Assembly (NCBI GenBank): GCA_023014485.1
Contig: JAJOZX010007479.1
Location: forward strand, 45,001 to 109,000
Length of the DNA stretch: 64,000 nt
Source: Bathynomus jamesi
Lineage: Eukaryota; Arthropoda; Malacostraca; Isopoda; Cirolanidae
Reading direction: 5' to 3'
Shown here: positions 1 to 11,439 of the stretch, piece after piece
Position numbering within the stretch: the first letter of the stretch is position 1
Layout: the number at the start of each line of letters is the position of its first letter
The notes under the pieces: generated by a model
What the model saw: the letters and a program-made list of their open reading frames with translations, nothing else
What the model was told of the DNA's origin: nothing
Database searches by the model: none
Made by a program: the position numbers and the translations under genes

Positions 1-1000
1 CTGGCCTTTATTACACGTACAACCATTTCTAGTCTTTTCAAATGATAAACATAATCTTAAGTTATTTTCTTTTATGTATATACAATTAGTGACAAGGGGG
101 TCAGTTTGTTTGATTAAAGTTCCATGCTGGTCCCCACCTCCATGCCAAACCTAAAAAAAAGTAAACTAGTCCAAGAAACACATTGAGTGGAGATGCGATC
201 ACCATTAGTGAGAAACATCCCGCGCACCAACAAGCTTCAGAAAGGTAAAGATTAATTTTTCTTTTGCAAGTAGCGCACAAACAATTATTATTCTTCGTCT
301 ATTTATTTGCATTCTAATTTTCCACTTTCAAAGGAGATAAATCTGTCTTTAAAAGAGAACTCAAAGAGCGAAGTTAAGAAGTCATTTGAAGGTCAATTTC
401 TTTGCCCTTCTTGTTTTCAAGAGATAGTTACGTCTTTGCTGTGGATGATACTCGTTCATTCGTGTTTTCTTCCACGTCACCCGTTGTAGATATTTTTTGT
501 AACTGGTTGTCAACAGAATCCTTCATGATGAAAATTATAATTGCGTTATTAGACTACAGAATAACAAGAAATTAATTTATTATTTTGTACAGAAAGTATT
601 ACGTAATAGATGGTGTTTTTGTGAGGATCATAAAGATAAGAGAGAACTAACAAAAATTAAACTAAAATTTGATCTTAACATAAAATTAAAAGTTTTAAGA
701 CATCCGACAAAGCAGTCCACAATTTATGAAAACACCACAATTTTTTTATTTGTTTTTCAATTATTAAAACGACATAAACCAGATAAGCATCAATAAACCA
801 AGAATATTGTAACTTTTTTAAATTTACCATATTCTAAGTTGACGAAAGATGATCCTCATATGGTATTTAGGAAAAGAACACTCGCTACAAATATTTTTAC
901 TTCACACACAAAACAGTTGGCTGAACACCGTTCAGCATAATACTAATGATGAGAAATAAAAAAGTACTTGTTCATTTTTAGTATAATATCTAAACCTTAA
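1..1000. other. AT-rich DNA without recognisable gene
   Basis: No coding region, RNA or repeat boundary recognised. A 60-codon open frame at 307-489 has no recognisable motif and is taken as chance. Confidence 0.5.
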
Positions 1001-1004
1001 ACAG

Positions 1005-1016
1005 TGTGTGTGTGTG

Positions 1017-1081
<65 letters not shown>
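1005..1081. repeat. compound microsatellite (GT)n-(TA)n-(GA)n
   Basis: A short GT run passes into about 34 bp of alternating TA and then about 27 bp of GA. It directly precedes the LINE fragment. Confidence 0.95.
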
Positions 1082-1085
<4 letters not shown>

Positions 1086-1124
1086 AGGATTTATTATGAA
1101 AAATAATGATAGATTAAGTATGGA

Positions 1125-2035
1125 CCAAATAAATGCCTAAAAGAACAATTTAACTACACTGGACCCACAGGAAACGATATTGTACAAACTGATCATGTAA
1201 GGGATCTAGGGGTTATATTATCTGAAGATGCAACATTCAACAGGCACATTGACAAAATAACCTCATCATGCAAACAACTAATAGGATATATACTGAGGAC
1301 ATTCAGAACTAAGGACAGTATGACTATGTTATGCTTACCCTGTGGAAGTCACTTGTTCTTCCACGCATCGACTACTGCTCTCAATTATGGTTTCCCCACA
1401 AACAGAATGAATTTCAAAAAGTTGAGGGCCTACAAAGAACCTTTACGTCATATATTAAACAACCTGAAGAGCAACAGGCGAGTAAAAACAAATTAAACTA
1501 CTGGGATAGGCTCAGAGACCTTGACCTTTATTCCATAGAGAGGAGGTTTGAGAGATACATCCTGATCTACACCTGGAAAATTCTAGGAGGGCTTTTAGTT
1601 ACCCGCAATACCGATCCAATTGTGCCCACCTCGACAAGAAGTGGCAGAATGTGTCAAAAACATCACCTCCCACCAAACAACCTGAGAAGGATTCAAACCC
1701 TTCAATATAATAGTATCTCTAGGCAGGGTTCTCGCCTGTTTAACTCTTTGCCTCAGTACCTTACAGATATAAGTGCAGTCCCGGTAGATACTTTTAAAAA
1801 ACATTTGGACATGTTTTTAGCCAACATACCCGACCAACCAACAGTGCCAGGGTATTCCTCTGCCAGACCAGCCCTCACAAACTCAATAGTGGACCAAATC
1901 GTATGGCAAGAGCAAGAGAAAAGAAGGGTGGTGACTACGTTGTGGCCCCGCCTCAGGAGGCGCTGAGCGGAGTTCGTGGGAGCAGCGCACCCTTGAGGCT
2001 GAAGCGCTTCAAGGTAAATTCAAGGTAAAGTTTTA
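1125..2035 (+). pseudogene. LINE (jockey/CR1-like) reverse-transcriptase C-terminal fragment
   Basis: This is the C-terminal part of a non-LTR retrotransposon polyprotein, lying downstream of the catalytic reverse-transcriptase core. Reading starts around 1128; the motif DLGVILSEDATF is followed by SCKQLIGYILRTF, the usual post-RT thumb pattern. A frameshift near 1330 passes the frame to 1331-1966 (211 codons), containing SLVLPRIDYCSQLW and ending in a tail with SRLFNSLPQYL and PTVPGY. The stop is followed by a repeated TTCAAGGTAAA motif (about 2006-2030), like the short tandem tail at CR1-type 3' ends. The RT core is missing, so the copy is 5'-truncated. A close relative of the tail lies at 49980-50390 (minus), and a complementary N-terminal/RT part of a related element at 26521-28405. 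Confidence 0.8.
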
Positions 2036-2693
2036 TTCTTGTATTTTGTATCAAAAAATCCCACAGACGTTAATTATTTAATTTATAAATGATAAAGTTA
2101 AGTTTCCCTCCCTAAATAAAGTTTTCTTTCATTTTGGTTCATTTTTCAATCAAGGAGCAACTAATATATTTATATAGCTTAATCAGCTTCTGAACTTGTG
2201 CGCATTGAACACATTGTATGTTATGAACTTATGATACAGTAAATATGTTGAACATACTATATACATAATATATTGTTAGAGTAGTTCACTAAGTAAGGAG
2301 AGTAGGGTCATTGAGCTGGGGTTAAGAGTGAGAATGTGGATGAAGAATAAAAGTTTAAAATTGATTAATGTGTGAGCATCGGAGCAGTTCAAACGGAGAG
2401 TGGACTTTTCCCGTCTGTTTTGTGAAGTCTTAAGTTGCTTATTTACAAAGCCTATTAGGTTCGCAATATGCGAAATTTACTCGCATCTTGAGGGTTGAAT
2501 TAAACTGAAAGAGAGAGCAAGTCGTCGACTGAGCCAACATTCTTATGGGGTAAAAACAGATACGTTCAAAGACGATGAATTTCGTACATAAAATAATAAA
2601 AAGAACAAATTCTTTCCTTTTTATTGCAAGTTTTGCACATTTTAATAAAAATAATGAAGACGAGGGATGAGAACAAACTTTAATTAAACTAAA

Positions 2694-2990
2694 CTAAACC
2701 AAAAAAAGGCTGTGGTTTTCTCCTGGTGAGACCGAGACTCGATATCTTTCAGATAACTTCTTGGGCCTTCTTCGCGTGAAGGATAGCAGCTGATGCCCGT
2801 TCGAAATTGGGGTCACTGTCAGCAATTTCAGGCTAGAGTTCATGAACTCTACAAACTTCTTCACTGCTGACAAAGGCATCTTGGCTGGAGATGTTGCTAT
2901 ATCTTCGTCATCATGTCCTTCGGCTTCATCAGCAGCTTCAGTTCTCTGATTGATTGCGCTATGAGCGAGGTTGAATTTCCGTACTCAGTG
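2694..2990 (-). pseudogene. possible pogo/Tigger-like transposase C-terminal relic
   Basis: The minus strand reads an acidic stretch followed by MPLSAVKKFVEFMNSS, which resembles the acidic tail and final helix of pogo/Tigger-type transposases. No catalytic motif or inverted repeat was found, so the call rests on weak resemblance. Surrounding 2036-2690 and 2991-3240 show nothing recognisable. Confidence 0.2.
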
Positions 2991-3242
2991 CCAAATCTTA
3001 TAGATTTGAAGTTTTATCGTTTAGAATATTTTTCCATAGTTTTTTATTTGATAATAAAAGTCGCTAAATAATAAGACTTATTATTAATTAAATCAATATA
3101 TTTAACATTCATGTTGCTTTCCCCTTTGCATTATGTAAAGGTAAAGCTATCACACGCTCTTTGATGAGTTTTAATATTTGTTCTTGAGGACAATCATCGT
3201 GGTGTATTTACTTTTGTCAACCTTCTCTGAGTGTATATACAT

Positions 3243-4269
3243 ATGAAAATGAAAATGAAATGAAAATGAAAAGGTTTATTGGCAGACTATAGTCCATATG
3301 ACAAATATTATTAATACAATGACAGTTCATACACTAAGGATAAAAATATATACAATTGATTAGAAATAATACTGCACTGTCGAAGTTAAGTGGAGCTACA
3401 GACAGACGTTTTCGTACCAAGAAGTCCATAGCTTAGAGGATAAATGGCAGGACTCATGGATAGCTTGGATGATCGGGTTGGTTGATTTTTTAATTCTTTG
3501 CATTAGACTGTGTTGAGCACGTCTTGTTACCTCCGGGAAGCTCGGAACATTGCGGGTAGCAAACATTTGCGAAGCTGAACATCTCGGGGGTAATTTATGT
3601 AAGAGTCTAAAAGACCTGTTGTACAGCAAATTTAGGGTTCTGCCAGAACCTTTTTTATAATTCACCCGGAGTTGCTGACCGTATATATTACTGCAGAAAG
3701 TACGAAAGAGTGTGTCTTTAGCTTCACTTGTACAGAAACGAAAGTTCCTTATGGTCATATTCGCTTTAGCACACAGGCTTCGAGATTGTTTTCTTATATC
3801 CGAGTCATCACTCAAGGAGCTGGTAATAGTTTGACCCAAATACTTAAACTCTTGTACTTCCTCAATTACTTCACCATTCATTTTAAACCTTATATCAGCT
3901 GGCTGATTACAGCTTTTAGGATGAAATTGCATAACCTTAGTTTTTGTAACATTAAAAAGATATCATGTTACTGCGAATACACTTCGCAGACATTTAGTAG
4001 TCGATCCAGACCTTTAACAGAGTGACTTATTAACACCATATCATCGGCATAAACTAAGTTATTTATCCTTGTGTTATCTATACAACATCCTACTGTTGCC
4101 TCATTAAGTGAAGCAATTAATCCGTCAATATACACATTAAACAGCATAGGGGAGAGCAAGGAGCCTTGTCTCACCCGGCAAGAGTAGCCAAAACACTCGG
4201 ATAGTACATTGCCCGACCTAACAGTGAAAGATTGGTGGGAATACCAAAATTTCAATAGATTTCAATAGA
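3243..4269 (-). pseudogene. LINE reverse transcriptase, 3' half (split by BEL/Pao insertion)
   Basis: Minus-strand non-LTR reverse transcriptase. Frame 4255-3968 reads LLKFWYSHQSF, then the template/primer-binding motif RVRQGSLLSPMLFNVY and the catalytic box VYADDMVL (YADD). After a frameshift near 3950, frame 3932-3396 gives EFKYLGQTITSS and a post-RT region. The 3' end has an AATAAA-like signal (about 3280) and a short (TTTTCA)n tail at 3243-3275. The upstream half of the same domain lies beyond the BEL/Pao element at 15203-15665. The residues that join there (SHVHI, then LLKFWYS) are consistent with one RT domain cut by the insertion. Broken by at least one frameshift; not functional. Confidence 0.85.
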
Positions 4270-4942
4270 GCGAAAAATGCTCTGTATGAATTGGTCCACA
4301 ATTAACCCACCCCTTATATCTCCAGTCTAACTATAGAGTAGATCAAGTCTAGCCTAGAGGGGTCAGCCTAGAGATTCCGGAAATGGTCCAGAGCGGGCAG
4401 ATAAATTGAGGTCCACAGTAGGATTCCTCACAAGATTAGGTTAGGGCAATCTACCTTCACCTTTGTTAAGCTATGAGTTGATGCTGGGTCTTAGGCCACA
4501 ATGTAGGCCTAACTTCTGACCCAGCTTAATTTAATGTTATTAACTGTCTGGTGTAAAAACTCAATTAGTCACTTACTTTTAGTTATTGGAGTCTCTCCCT
4601 TCTCCGGTTGTATATTTGTCGAGAGCGTACTTTGCTGGTACGTCCTCTCGCCCCGTTCTTCGTTTTCGTTCTCCCTTTGTTCTCCTCTTCGCGGGGCTTC
4701 TTGCACCAGCGTTGTCTTGGTTTTCTCGGTTGGTTGAGCGGTAATGTATCTCCATTACCGAGCACGCTCCTCCCACACAGTATATAAATACTAGTGTGGA
4801 GAATAACTCTGGTGAGCAACCAATTGGTTTCTTCCACCCAGTTATTGACATAAAAGGAATTTAATAATTGTTAGATTAACTATCTACCTACTCAGTGAAC
4901 CATTTTCGTTACCTCCCAACTACCCACTCATCAGTTTTCCAT
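4270..4942 (-). repeat. BEL/Pao 3' LTR
   Basis: About 673 bp, nearly identical to 14529-15201. The element reads on the minus strand, so this is its 3' LTR; minus-strand LTR sequence begins TGGAAAACTGATGAG. A TATA-like TATATAAATA lies near 4781-4790. The internal side (4944-4965, plus strand) is a G/C block, GGGGGCCCCGGGAG, in the polypurine-tract position. Open frames of 60-90 codons inside both LTR copies are chance. Confidence 0.9.
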
Positions 4943-5181
4943 ATACTGGGGGCCCCGGGAGATAAAAATTTTGGTGTCATTGTCACCAATTTTTGTGTCT
5001 GAGTGTAGACTAGCTAACTATTTAACTGTAAATGCCTGTTAATCTGATTAACAGTGCCTATCCTCACCTTCTCATGGAGAAGGTGTAGCATTTAATTAGA
5101 AGAGAAAATATACATCCATAGGATGAAACTGTCTATGGTCTTTACCATAAGAAAAGAAAAAATGAAAGTTAGAAGATAAAA

Positions 5182-5613
5182 TTACAATTCCCCAGCATCT
5201 ATTTTTTGTTGTAAAAATAGTCGCGCCTTTAATGCTGTTTGTCGCTGAGGTCTTGTGTCTGTCAATGTTGTAGTAGGATGCGTTACCACTCCTACTGTCA
5301 AAGGAATAGTTACTGGAAGTTCAGTGTCTCCAGTTGTTACTGTCAGTGGAGAAGGTTCTCCAAAGTCCATTGTTTTGGGTCCAGACTCTAAAGGGTACAA
5401 AAGAGAAATGTCTCTTGTTGTGTCACCCGTTGAAGTCCTTAATTTGACCACTCTTGTTACCCCGTCTGCCCCTGGTCTGAGTTCTGAAACTCTAGCCAGA
5501 GGCCAGTATTGTCTTGGAGTACTGTCATGTATGAGAACAAGGTCCCCTACCTTAATTGTGTCAGACCAATCCTTCTTAGTCATTTGTTTATGTCTCTCCC
5601 TTAGACCCATCAA
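5182..5613 (-). pseudogene. BEL/Pao polyprotein C-terminal DUF5641-like domain
   Basis: A 143-codon frame with VGDLVLIHDSTPRQYWPLAR and TRVVKLRT. It matches the beta-rich domain (DUF5641) found after the integrase in BEL/Pao polyproteins. It follows the integrase pieces directly on the same strand. The 45-amino-acid extension rich in T and P is not recognised. Confidence 0.85.
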
Positions 5614-5723
5614 GTACTCAGTTTTCCACTGTTTAATGAAATGAGCTTTAACTCTAGTTAAATGTTGTAACTTCGTCTGGAGCTCATCATGTCGTTGAGT
5701 CCAGTTTGGGTCTTCTGAAGAGT

Positions 5724-6410
5724 CTATATTGTAGTCCGGCAGGAGACTAACTTTTCTCCCCGAATCAAATGATTTGGAGTTAATGGTTCTGGGTCATTAA
5801 TGTTGTCACTCACATAAGTGAGTGGTCTATTGTTAATGATGTTCTCAATCTCAGCCAGGAGAGTGAGTAACCCAAATAAGTGTATCTGTTTTTTGCCAAT
5901 TGCTTTCTTCAAGCAATTCTTTACTGTTTGTATATTCCTCTCCCAGATAGAACCATACCAAGGAGAGGCAACAACGGAATATACCACTTTATTTTGCATT
6001 TTGTATATATAATTGTGTGATTTCATTGCTTAACAAGTCGTGGATGACTTGATCACCAGCTTTGAAATATGTAGCATTGTCAGTCCAAACTGTCTTTGGT
6101 ACTGAATGTCGTGCACAGAATCTCTTAAAGACAGCAACAAAAGATTCTGCTGTAAGGTCCTCCACAACATCCAAATAAACAGCTCGTGAGGCAGCACATG
6201 TAAACAGTACAATGTACATTTTTTGTTCAGTGTCACCCACCCCTACAGTCAATGCTCCTGTATAGTCAATGCCTACAGTCTCAAAGGGTCTGTTTGAGAG
6301 TAACTCTCTCCTCTGGCAAAGCAGGAGGATTTGGTTTCCTATAGGGCCTAGCATGAATACGCCTACATGTGACACACTCACTCAGGACTGTTTTAACAGT
6401 GATCCTTCCC
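5724..6410 (-). pseudogene. BEL/Pao integrase (two frames)
   Basis: DDE integrase that would insert the element's cDNA into host DNA. Frame 6381-5989 carries RPFETVGIDYTGAL (first Asp), ASRAVYLDVVEDL and KTVWTDNATYF (second Asp). Frame 6026-5724 continues with SPWYGSIWERNIQTVK (catalytic Glu in WER), then LTLLAEIENIINNRPLTY and PLTPNHLIRG. All three catalytic acidic residues are present but lie in two frames, with a frameshift near 6010. Nothing like a complete zinc-binding HHCC domain is seen upstream; a Cys/His remnant lies near 6350-6410. Confidence 0.88.
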
Positions 6411-6567
6411 TTGGGTATCCAATAAGTTTTTTCTTAATGTAGTTAGTGTCTGTGGTACCCCCTATGATATACATCATTGTGTGTTTTTCTGATTATTAAT
6501 GTTGTCAAATAGCTAAATCTAGGTAAAAGGATTGGATTTTTGCTTTTGTATGACAGTTTTGATTTGT

Positions 6568-6960
6568 CTAATCTCCTTTACACCTTAGAAGGCCTTCCTC
6601 ATCTCTGAACAAGTTTAGATCCACAACTACTGATGGTACAGGTTCTTTTGTTTGTTTCCCATTAGTTAAGAATTCTAACTCTTTATTGTACTCTTTTTGT
6701 TGTGCTTGGCCTATCCAGTATTGGGTTGCAACTTCTGTATAATTATGATTGTTTTTATTTAGCTGTTTGTTAATTGTAGCTAAACAGTTGTGAGCAAACC
6801 TCAAACAGTAGGCTGTGACCCTGACAAGTTTGTTGAAATCAGAATACTTTTCATAATTAGTGATTGGTTCAACCTTTTCATTTGAAAAGATTAAATTTAA
6901 TGTCAAGTTAACTTGTTCCACAGGCCATTGGTCTGTATTACAGAGCCACTTAGGTCCCAT
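6568..6960 (-). pseudogene. BEL/Pao region between RNase H and integrase
   Basis: A 130-codon frame beginning with a Trp-rich segment (GPKWLCNTDQWP) and containing VRVTAYCLRFAHNC, the helical connection usually found between RNase H and integrase. It ends at the start of the integrase N-terminal region. Frameshifted relative to both neighbours. Confidence 0.75.
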
Positions 6961-6979
6961 AAACCAAGTTTTGTTTGAC

Positions 6980-7442
6980 TCAACAACTTGTAGGATAAAC
7001 TCTGGTCAGAAAGTCTGCTGGATTCTGTTTAGTTGGAACATAGTGAAAGTTTACTTGTAGGCTTTCATTAGCGTCAGCTATTTCTTTTAGCCTATTTCTT
7101 ACAAAGATATTCTTACTATTAATGCTATCATTCCGTATCCAGGCAAGACAAATCTGACTGTCAAGCCAGATGTGGATATGAGTTATTGGCACATCATAGT
7201 AAGCATCCTTAAGCAATGAAATGGTTTTAATGGCTAATGTAGCAGCCAATAGTTCCAATTGAGGTATGGTTCGGGTAGGTTTGAGAGTGCCACTTTCCTT
7301 TTGCATAAATTAGATGACTTTCTGTAGGGCTTACAAGATACGCACAGCACCCATAAGCTTGTGTGCTTGCATCAGCAAACACATGAAGTCTCTGGGGCTT
7401 ATCCCTAAACCCACAGCACCTTTGAATTTTAATGTTCTGCAC
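6980..7442 (-). pseudogene. BEL/Pao RNase H domain (two overlapping frames)
   Basis: Frame 7442-7227 contains LHVFADASTQAYGCCAYLV (first catalytic Asp of the RNase H fold). Frame 7306-6980 contains RTIPQLELLAATLA (catalytic Glu) and IHIWLDSQICLAWIRND (second Asp), then FVRNRLKEI and YVPTKQNPADFLTR. This is the order of a BEL/Pao RNase H. A frameshift lies near 7290. Confidence 0.88.
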
Positions 7443-7769
7443 TTTTGTTAAATCAGTAGCTAACTTCTTCCAAGATTTTTGATTTTCATTGTTATTGGAT
7501 CATCCCACCCAACATTTGTCCTCCAAATTTCTTGGAGGAGAATCTTTGATTTTATTGTTGAAGGCAGGAATAGACCCATAGGATCAAAAATTTTGGAAGC
7601 CTCTGATAATATTTGTCTTTTAGTATTTGCTTCCTCATCAAGTTTAAAACTTTAGTACAGATTGAATCATGACTGTTAGAAGTTGCATCCAAATACCAGT
7701 TCATAACTAAAGTTTTAACTCTGTCTAATGGCTCAGTAAGACCATTATTATCCTTTAAAATCTTTTTGT

Positions 7770-8225
7770 TTAAATCCTCATCATTTGAAATCCACTCTCT
7801 AAGTCAAAGTTACCTTGTTGCATAATGTTTTGAGTGTGTTCATAGACTTCAGATAATTCAGATTTTGTTGTCGTTGAGCCTATTAGATTGTCTACGTAAA
7901 AATGTTCCTTAAGGAAGTTCAATGTTAGAGAGTTATTAAACTGGTTTAAATGATGTCTAATTGTCAATGCTAATAGGCTAGGTGAGCAATTGGCTCCAAA
8001 CAACACAACATTAAATCTATAGGTTATGAACCCTTTATTCAAATCAAATGGATCCTTGAACCATAAGAACCTAAGTTGGTTCTTATCATATTCATTTTTA
8101 AGATTTATTCTCAAAAATGCCTTTGAAATGTCACTTTGTACAGCATATTTGTCTAACCTGAACCTCAGTAAGATCTTCACAAGGTCAGAAATGAGATTAG
8201 GACCCTCAATCAAGCACTCATTCAA
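7770..8225 (-). pseudogene. BEL/Pao reverse transcriptase core
   Basis: A 151-codon frame with ECLIEGPNLISDL, KYAVQSDISKAFLRI (first catalytic Asp), RFLWFKDP, FNVVLFGANCSPSLL, and FLKEHFYVDNLIGS, where the catalytic pair reads YVDN rather than YVDD. Flanking RT sequence (7443-7770 and 8226-8440) is in other frames. Loss of the second Asp of the catalytic pair would itself inactivate the enzyme. Confidence 0.88.
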
Positions 8226-8436
8226 ACTGTGTTTATCACTGTCTTGAGGCTACAGTTATATACTACTCTGATTTTGTTGTTGGGGCATCTTGTCGATAAA
8301 CCCCCCTGGGGTTAAATAATGACAACCATCTTTTTAAAAGGGTTATTTGTTACTTCTTCAATGAAGCCTTTCTGTAGCTGTTCTTTAAAGACATTATTAT
8401 ATATTTTTACATTATTTTCTTGTTTGAGTTTTTTCA

Positions 8437-8769
8437 TTACTTTATATAATGTCCTTTAGCTACTTTGAGATTGTCTCTTAAAGTTGGACAATTTATTTTC
8501 CAAGGTAACTCAATAAAATAACTATTGTCTTTGCACTGAATGGTGTCTTCAAATCTTTCTACCATTACTGATCTCTGAAGTTTGATTTGTGTCATGTACT
8601 GTATACCCACAGATTCTAGCAACCATAAAGTTTGAATTGCCTCATCCAAAGTTTCATTTGATAATGATGAATTAATGTTCTCAGTTGAGATAATATTATT
8701 CAAAGTGTTGCTATTCTTACAGGTGTTATGTAGGACTGAGTTGAGGCACATAGTTTTTTGGTCATGCAC
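8437..8769 (-). pseudogene. BEL/Pao polyprotein region between protease and reverse transcriptase
   Basis: A 110-codon frame with LWLLESVGI and VMVERFEDTIQ and SYFIELPWK. This resembles the conserved linker before BEL/Pao RT, which carries the FWELE-type motif. It continues by frameshift into the RT. Confidence 0.75.
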
Positions 8770-8901
8770 TGTTTTGGTTTAGGTCTAGGTTGTATTCTGA
8801 TAGGTCACCCAAAGGGGCTATCCCTGATGGAGTCTGAATAGCTATACCATTACCTATCTCTACTATGCCCTTATGAATAAGATTAATATAATCTGCCCCT
8901 A

Positions 8902-9580
8902 TTAGCATTCAATGTTACCTACTGTGTTGTTAGTGATATGTCTATCAGCTATTTTGTAGTGTTTTCCCAAATGATTTATGGTTTGTTCTAGTTTGGGTAT
9001 AACCAGTTTGTTTTGTCCTACTTTAGAAATAATAACTGCTTCAATTTTCTTGAATTTACTTTCTAAATGTAGTTCCAGGTCAATTGTCTTATAGCTATTT
9101 TTGTCCGAGTTATCCTTAACAAAGGACGCAATATTGAGGTTTTGTTCATTCGGGTTTGGTGTCAAACCCAATTTTAACTACATTTTTGAAACAAATGTTT
9201 GTTGAGAACAACAGTCTATAAGAATCTCACTGGAGTGGTACTACCCTCACTATTCACTAAGTCCAAAGTAATAGTTGGTAAAAGAATCTCAGTGTTTCTT
9301 GTTACATTGTTTGAACAAGCAGAATGTCCCATGAAAGTGGCATTTTCTTGATTACCTTTGTTTGGGGGAGGTATCTTTTTAGTTTGAGTACTATTGTTTG
9401 GACACTTTGGTGAATCACACTTGATGAGACATGTCGTAACTTTTACAAAACTTACACTTGAATCTTAACCTAGATTTACAGTCTTTCTTATAATGTCCCT
9501 GGCCAGTACACTTTTTACACAGGTTCAACTGTTCACATCTTTTAGCCCTTTGGTTAAAGTCTGAATATTTGTCCACCCAG
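8902..9580 (-). pseudogene. BEL/Pao zinc knuckles and protease region
   Basis: About 9400-9560 reads a CCHC knuckle (CKKCTGQGHYKKDC) followed by a second Cys/His cluster (CKFCKSYDMSH), the nucleic-acid-binding end of gag. Frame 9171-8902 follows, with LGKHYKIADRH and a hydrophobic protease-like pattern (DUF1758-type region). Several stops separate these pieces. The active-site Asp-Ser/Thr-Gly triplet was not clearly seen. Confidence 0.7.
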
Positions 9581-9704
9581 TACTACTGTGTTCATTACTT
9601 GCACAAAATTTGCATGTGGTGTGTAAGTTGAGGCAGCAGTTACATTAAAGTTCTGTAATGTAGGTGTTCGTGTATTATAGTTGGTCACATTTGATTCTCC
9701 AGTA

Positions 9705-10725
9705 TCAAGTTTTGTCTGTTTGGCTGTAGCTAGTTGGTCTCTGGGAACAGTCTTTTTTATCCATAGTCTGGGTCTTATGTGTTGGAAAATCTCTCAAGTT
9801 GTAATTAATTAGGATATTGGGGAAGTGTTTTCTTATTTGTTCTAAATTAGGATAATTTTCTCCCGTCTTTAGAATTAAAATATCTTTAACCCTCGAAGGA
9901 AGGCACCTAAGTACTATGCTTTGTATAAGCCAAGATGAAGTTTTAATATCTATCTCATTGCTAACCAGTTGTCCTATAATAGCTTCTAATTTTGTATAAA
10001 AAATTTCCATATCTCTATGGTTATCTTTTATGGGTGCAAATTCAAAAATTTGTTGAGATAATTCATATACAATCAAATCTTTATTAATGTAATTACGTTT
10101 TAAAAGATCAATAGCTACTTCATATGAATCCCTACGGCTGGTAAATAGGCTATTAGGTTATAGGCTGGGCCTTTAAGGGAACTAGTTAAGTAACTAAACT
10201 TTCAACAGTTGAAATATAAGGTTTATTACCTATTAAATTCTCAAATTTGTCAATGAAAGATGGGAATTGTACCGTGTCCCCTTCAAATGTTGGTACTAGC
10301 AAAATGGGTAACTGAGCCCTCAATTCTTGTGACTCAGGATTTGCATGCCACTTAAATTTTGTTGAAGGTTAGCCCTACTTTGATTAAAATCAGAATTAGG
10401 TTTTTTTGGTGTTAAGTCAGTCAACCGAGACCGTAGTCCCCTTATTTGCTGTTCAATTGAGCTTACCTGATCATCATCATCAGCGTAAAGGTCTATCAAT
10501 TGTTCTTCAGCCATTTCGGATTCAACTAACTCTGAAATACTCTCATTAATGGCTATTATTTCCTTCTTTTTAATTTCCAATTTAATGATTACACTCTCTA
10601 TATTTTCCTTACCTGGTTGTGTAATATTGTTAAAAGTGTTCACAGCCTTTGTAACAGCTCCCAACTTTGCCCCCCTTTTCTTTTTAACTTTTTCAATTCC
10701 GCACTGTCCATGTCTAAGTCAAAAT
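9705..10725 (-). pseudogene. BEL/Pao gag
   Basis: The probable start is an ATG at about 10713 reading DSAELKKLKRK, the usual Lys-rich opening of BEL/Pao gag. A one-base shift then leads into frame 10664-10320 (AVTKAVNTFNNI, an acidic heptad-like coiled coil, then SQVSSIEQQIRGL-like repeats). Frame 10076-9705 holds the DUF1759-type core (DIKTSSWLIQSIVLRCLP, FPNILINYNLRDF). Three frames and several stops make this copy inactive. Confidence 0.8.
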
Positions 10726-10934
10726 TGTTTAACTGGGGATCGTAATGAAATAGAGGACAAGAAGAAATTACCAGAGAAGAGAGAGAACAGACAAAACAGT
10801 CAAGTTTAAATTTGGTTTAATCCCCCCCAAGTACTTATGTCACTCAGGTCTAAGCTTATAAGAGAATGAGACTCCTTAAATGTAAATGTTTCCTAGTTAG
10901 GCCCTAGGTTGTAGACCTAATTAGGCTTGCTCAG
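10726..10934 (-). other. BEL/Pao leader, distal part; ends in the TTGCTCAG target copy
   Basis: Untranslated leader of the retrotransposon. Positions 10927-10934 are TTGCTCAG, repeated exactly at 14430-14437. This is the target-site duplication of the nested DNA transposon. Confidence 0.85.
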
Positions 10935-11257
10935 TAGGGTGGAGCGAAAAATACTTTTTTTCTAGTATGAAGTTGTAATAGTGATTAAAAGTTGCATTTA
11001 GTGGACGATATATACCCGCCAAAATATGAGTTCATTTGTTTAATAGTTTCAGCTGCCACCAGGGGGCTAAAGTTAACACAATTTTGGGTAAAAAGGAAAA
11101 AATGCTTCTATTTTAGGTTTATCAAACTATTATAAAATTTTATCTTAGAATTATCTAATAGTTTGATTAAGATTCTTAAATGATAAAAATTCGTTTTGTA
11201 AAAATGCCTTTTCATATGCTTAATATCTTCAGCTGCCACAAGAGGGCTGAAGTTAAC
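10935..11257 (+). repeat. left TIR of the hAT-like element
   Basis: 323 bp, matched in inverted orientation by 14107-14429. Each arm contains two copies of a subterminal motif, CAGCTGCCAC(C/A)AG(G/A)GGGCT followed by (A/G)AAGTTAAC, at about 11049-11078 and 11230-11257, roughly 180 bp apart. Such paired motifs are candidate transposase-binding sites (inference). Confidence 0.92.
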
Positions 11258-11439
11258 TTAAAAATGACAATTAAGTATGATTCTGTATTACTTGAAAAAG
11301 GGAACAGTAATAAATTAGGATGTCTCTCCTCCTTTATACTGGCTTGAGACAGTTAAGAAACGTTATTTCGTGCCTTAGCGGAGTTACCACCCTTTCCCCA
11401 ACCAACCTCCCTCTAGAAAGGGTTCTTGCTGAAGACTAT
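11258..11439. other. 3' untranslated interval of the hAT-like element
   Basis: Between the left TIR and the transposase stop. No further repeat or frame is seen. Confidence 0.5.

Noticed and set aside
4579..4851. 90- and 84-codon frames duplicated in both BEL/Pao LTRs
   Set aside because: They are conserved only because the LTRs are near-identical copies. They overlap in several frames on both strands and show no protein motif.
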